Assembly: GCA_030617585.1 (NCBI GenBank)
Contig: JAUWVD010000058.1
Location: 1-6,907 of the forward strand
From: Candidatus Methanophagales archaeon
GTDB taxonomy: Archaea > Halobacteriota > Syntropharchaeia > Alkanophagales > Methanospirareceae
DNA: 6,907 bases
Reading direction: 5' to 3'
Part shown: piece by piece, positions 6,555 to 6,907 of the stretch
Numbering within the stretch: position 1 is the stretch's first letter
How the letters are laid out: every line of letters starts with the position of its first letter
Notes under the pieces: generated by a model
Told to the model about the DNA's origin: nothing
Databases searched by the model: none
What the model saw: only the letters and a program-made list of their open reading frames with translations
Program-made: the position numbers and the translations under genes

Positions 6555-6907
6555 ATGAAGCGAAAACTAAAAGCCGTCTGGGAACTAACGAGGGCGGAGC
6601 ATGGATTGATGTACGGGTTTGGAGTGCTAATAGGGATAGTTATAGCAGGCGGGAGTTCTTATGCAGTAGCGATTTTAGGCTTTCTTATCGCACTATTCAT
6701 TCAAGCAGGCACCTTCGCGTTAAACGATTATTGTGACCTGGACTCGGACATAGCAAACCGGAGGACGGATAGACCGCTGGTGAGAGGCGAGCTAAGAAAA
6801 GAGGAAGCATTGCTAATCGCCTGCTTCGCCACTGCACTTGGCATTATATTTGCGATAGCCCTTGCAATAATCCTGAATAGCTTTATTCTCCTGCTCCTGG
6901 CACTTAT
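6555..6907 (+). CDS. UbiA-family prenyltransferase, 3'-partial
   Basis: An integral membrane prenyltransferase joining a polyprenyl diphosphate to an acceptor. In Archaea the commonest member is digeranylgeranylglyceryl phosphate synthase, which adds the second geranylgeranyl chain in ether-lipid synthesis. Only the first 117 codons are in the window. After a short basic N-terminus (MKRKLKAVWELTRAEH) come a membrane helix at about 19-34, a second at about 39-55, and the first Asp-rich motif NDYCDLDSD at 57-65 (NDxxDxxxD, binding the Mg-diphosphate). NRRTDRPLVRGEL follows, matching the family's NRPDRPLxxG stretch, then another hydrophobic run at about 84-117. The second Asp-rich motif lies beyond the window. 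Family membership is firm. The exact substrate is not, as related proteins make quinones or other prenylated products. The ATG is the first in frame and places the helix as expected; the ribosome binding site is weak. Confidence 0.9.
   Translation, partial: MKRKLKAVWELTRAEHGLMYGFGVLIGIVIAGGSSYAVAILGFLIALFIQAGTFALNDYCDLDSDIANRRTDRPLVRGELRKEEALLIACFATALGIIFAIALAIILNSFILLLLAL

Overview
The window looks like chromosomal DNA of an archaeon, most likely a euryarchaeon related to methanogens or methane-oxidising lineages. The evidence is a GTP-type phosphoenolpyruvate carboxykinase of the archaeal kind, a single-subunit AglB/Stt3 oligosaccharyltransferase, a UbiA prenyltransferase of the archaeal-lipid type, and short AT-rich intergenic regions with archaeal TATA-like boxes. 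Moderate GC and frequent AGA/AGG/ATA codons fit this. The exact lineage cannot be fixed from sequence reading alone. I see no CRISPR array, insertion sequence, tRNA, rRNA or phage gene.

Layout. 2-1759 (+): PEPCK, N-terminus cut off by the window edge, its stop codon lying in the loop of a perfect 12-bp inverted repeat. 1760-1951: intergenic, with the promoter of the next gene. 1952-4657 (+): AglB, 901 residues, with an unusual basic insert. 4699-5148 (-): GNAT acetyltransferase, convergent with aglB. 5181-5853 (+): decayed calcineurin-like metallophosphoesterase that was probably secreted, divergent from the GNAT gene with 32 bp between the start codons. 5843-6331 (-): unrecognised acidic soluble protein, overlapping the pseudogene tail by 11 bp. 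6332-6554: divergent intergenic region with TATA boxes and several small dyads. 6555-6907 (+): start of a UbiA-family prenyltransferase, cut by the right edge.

How the genes relate. PEPCK links oxaloacetate and phosphoenolpyruvate. AglB transfers lipid-linked glycans to secreted proteins. UbiA proteins handle polyprenyl chains for ether lipids or quinones. These are housekeeping roles with no obvious shared pathway, and each gene seems to have its own promoter. The one suggestive link is that the dead metallophosphoesterase is rich in N-glycosylation sequons, as expected of an AglB client. I found no clear new multi-gene system. The main points of interest are the decaying gene with an in-frame amber codon, the palindrome around the PEPCK stop codon, the basic AglB insert, and the orphan gene with its dyad-rich promoter.
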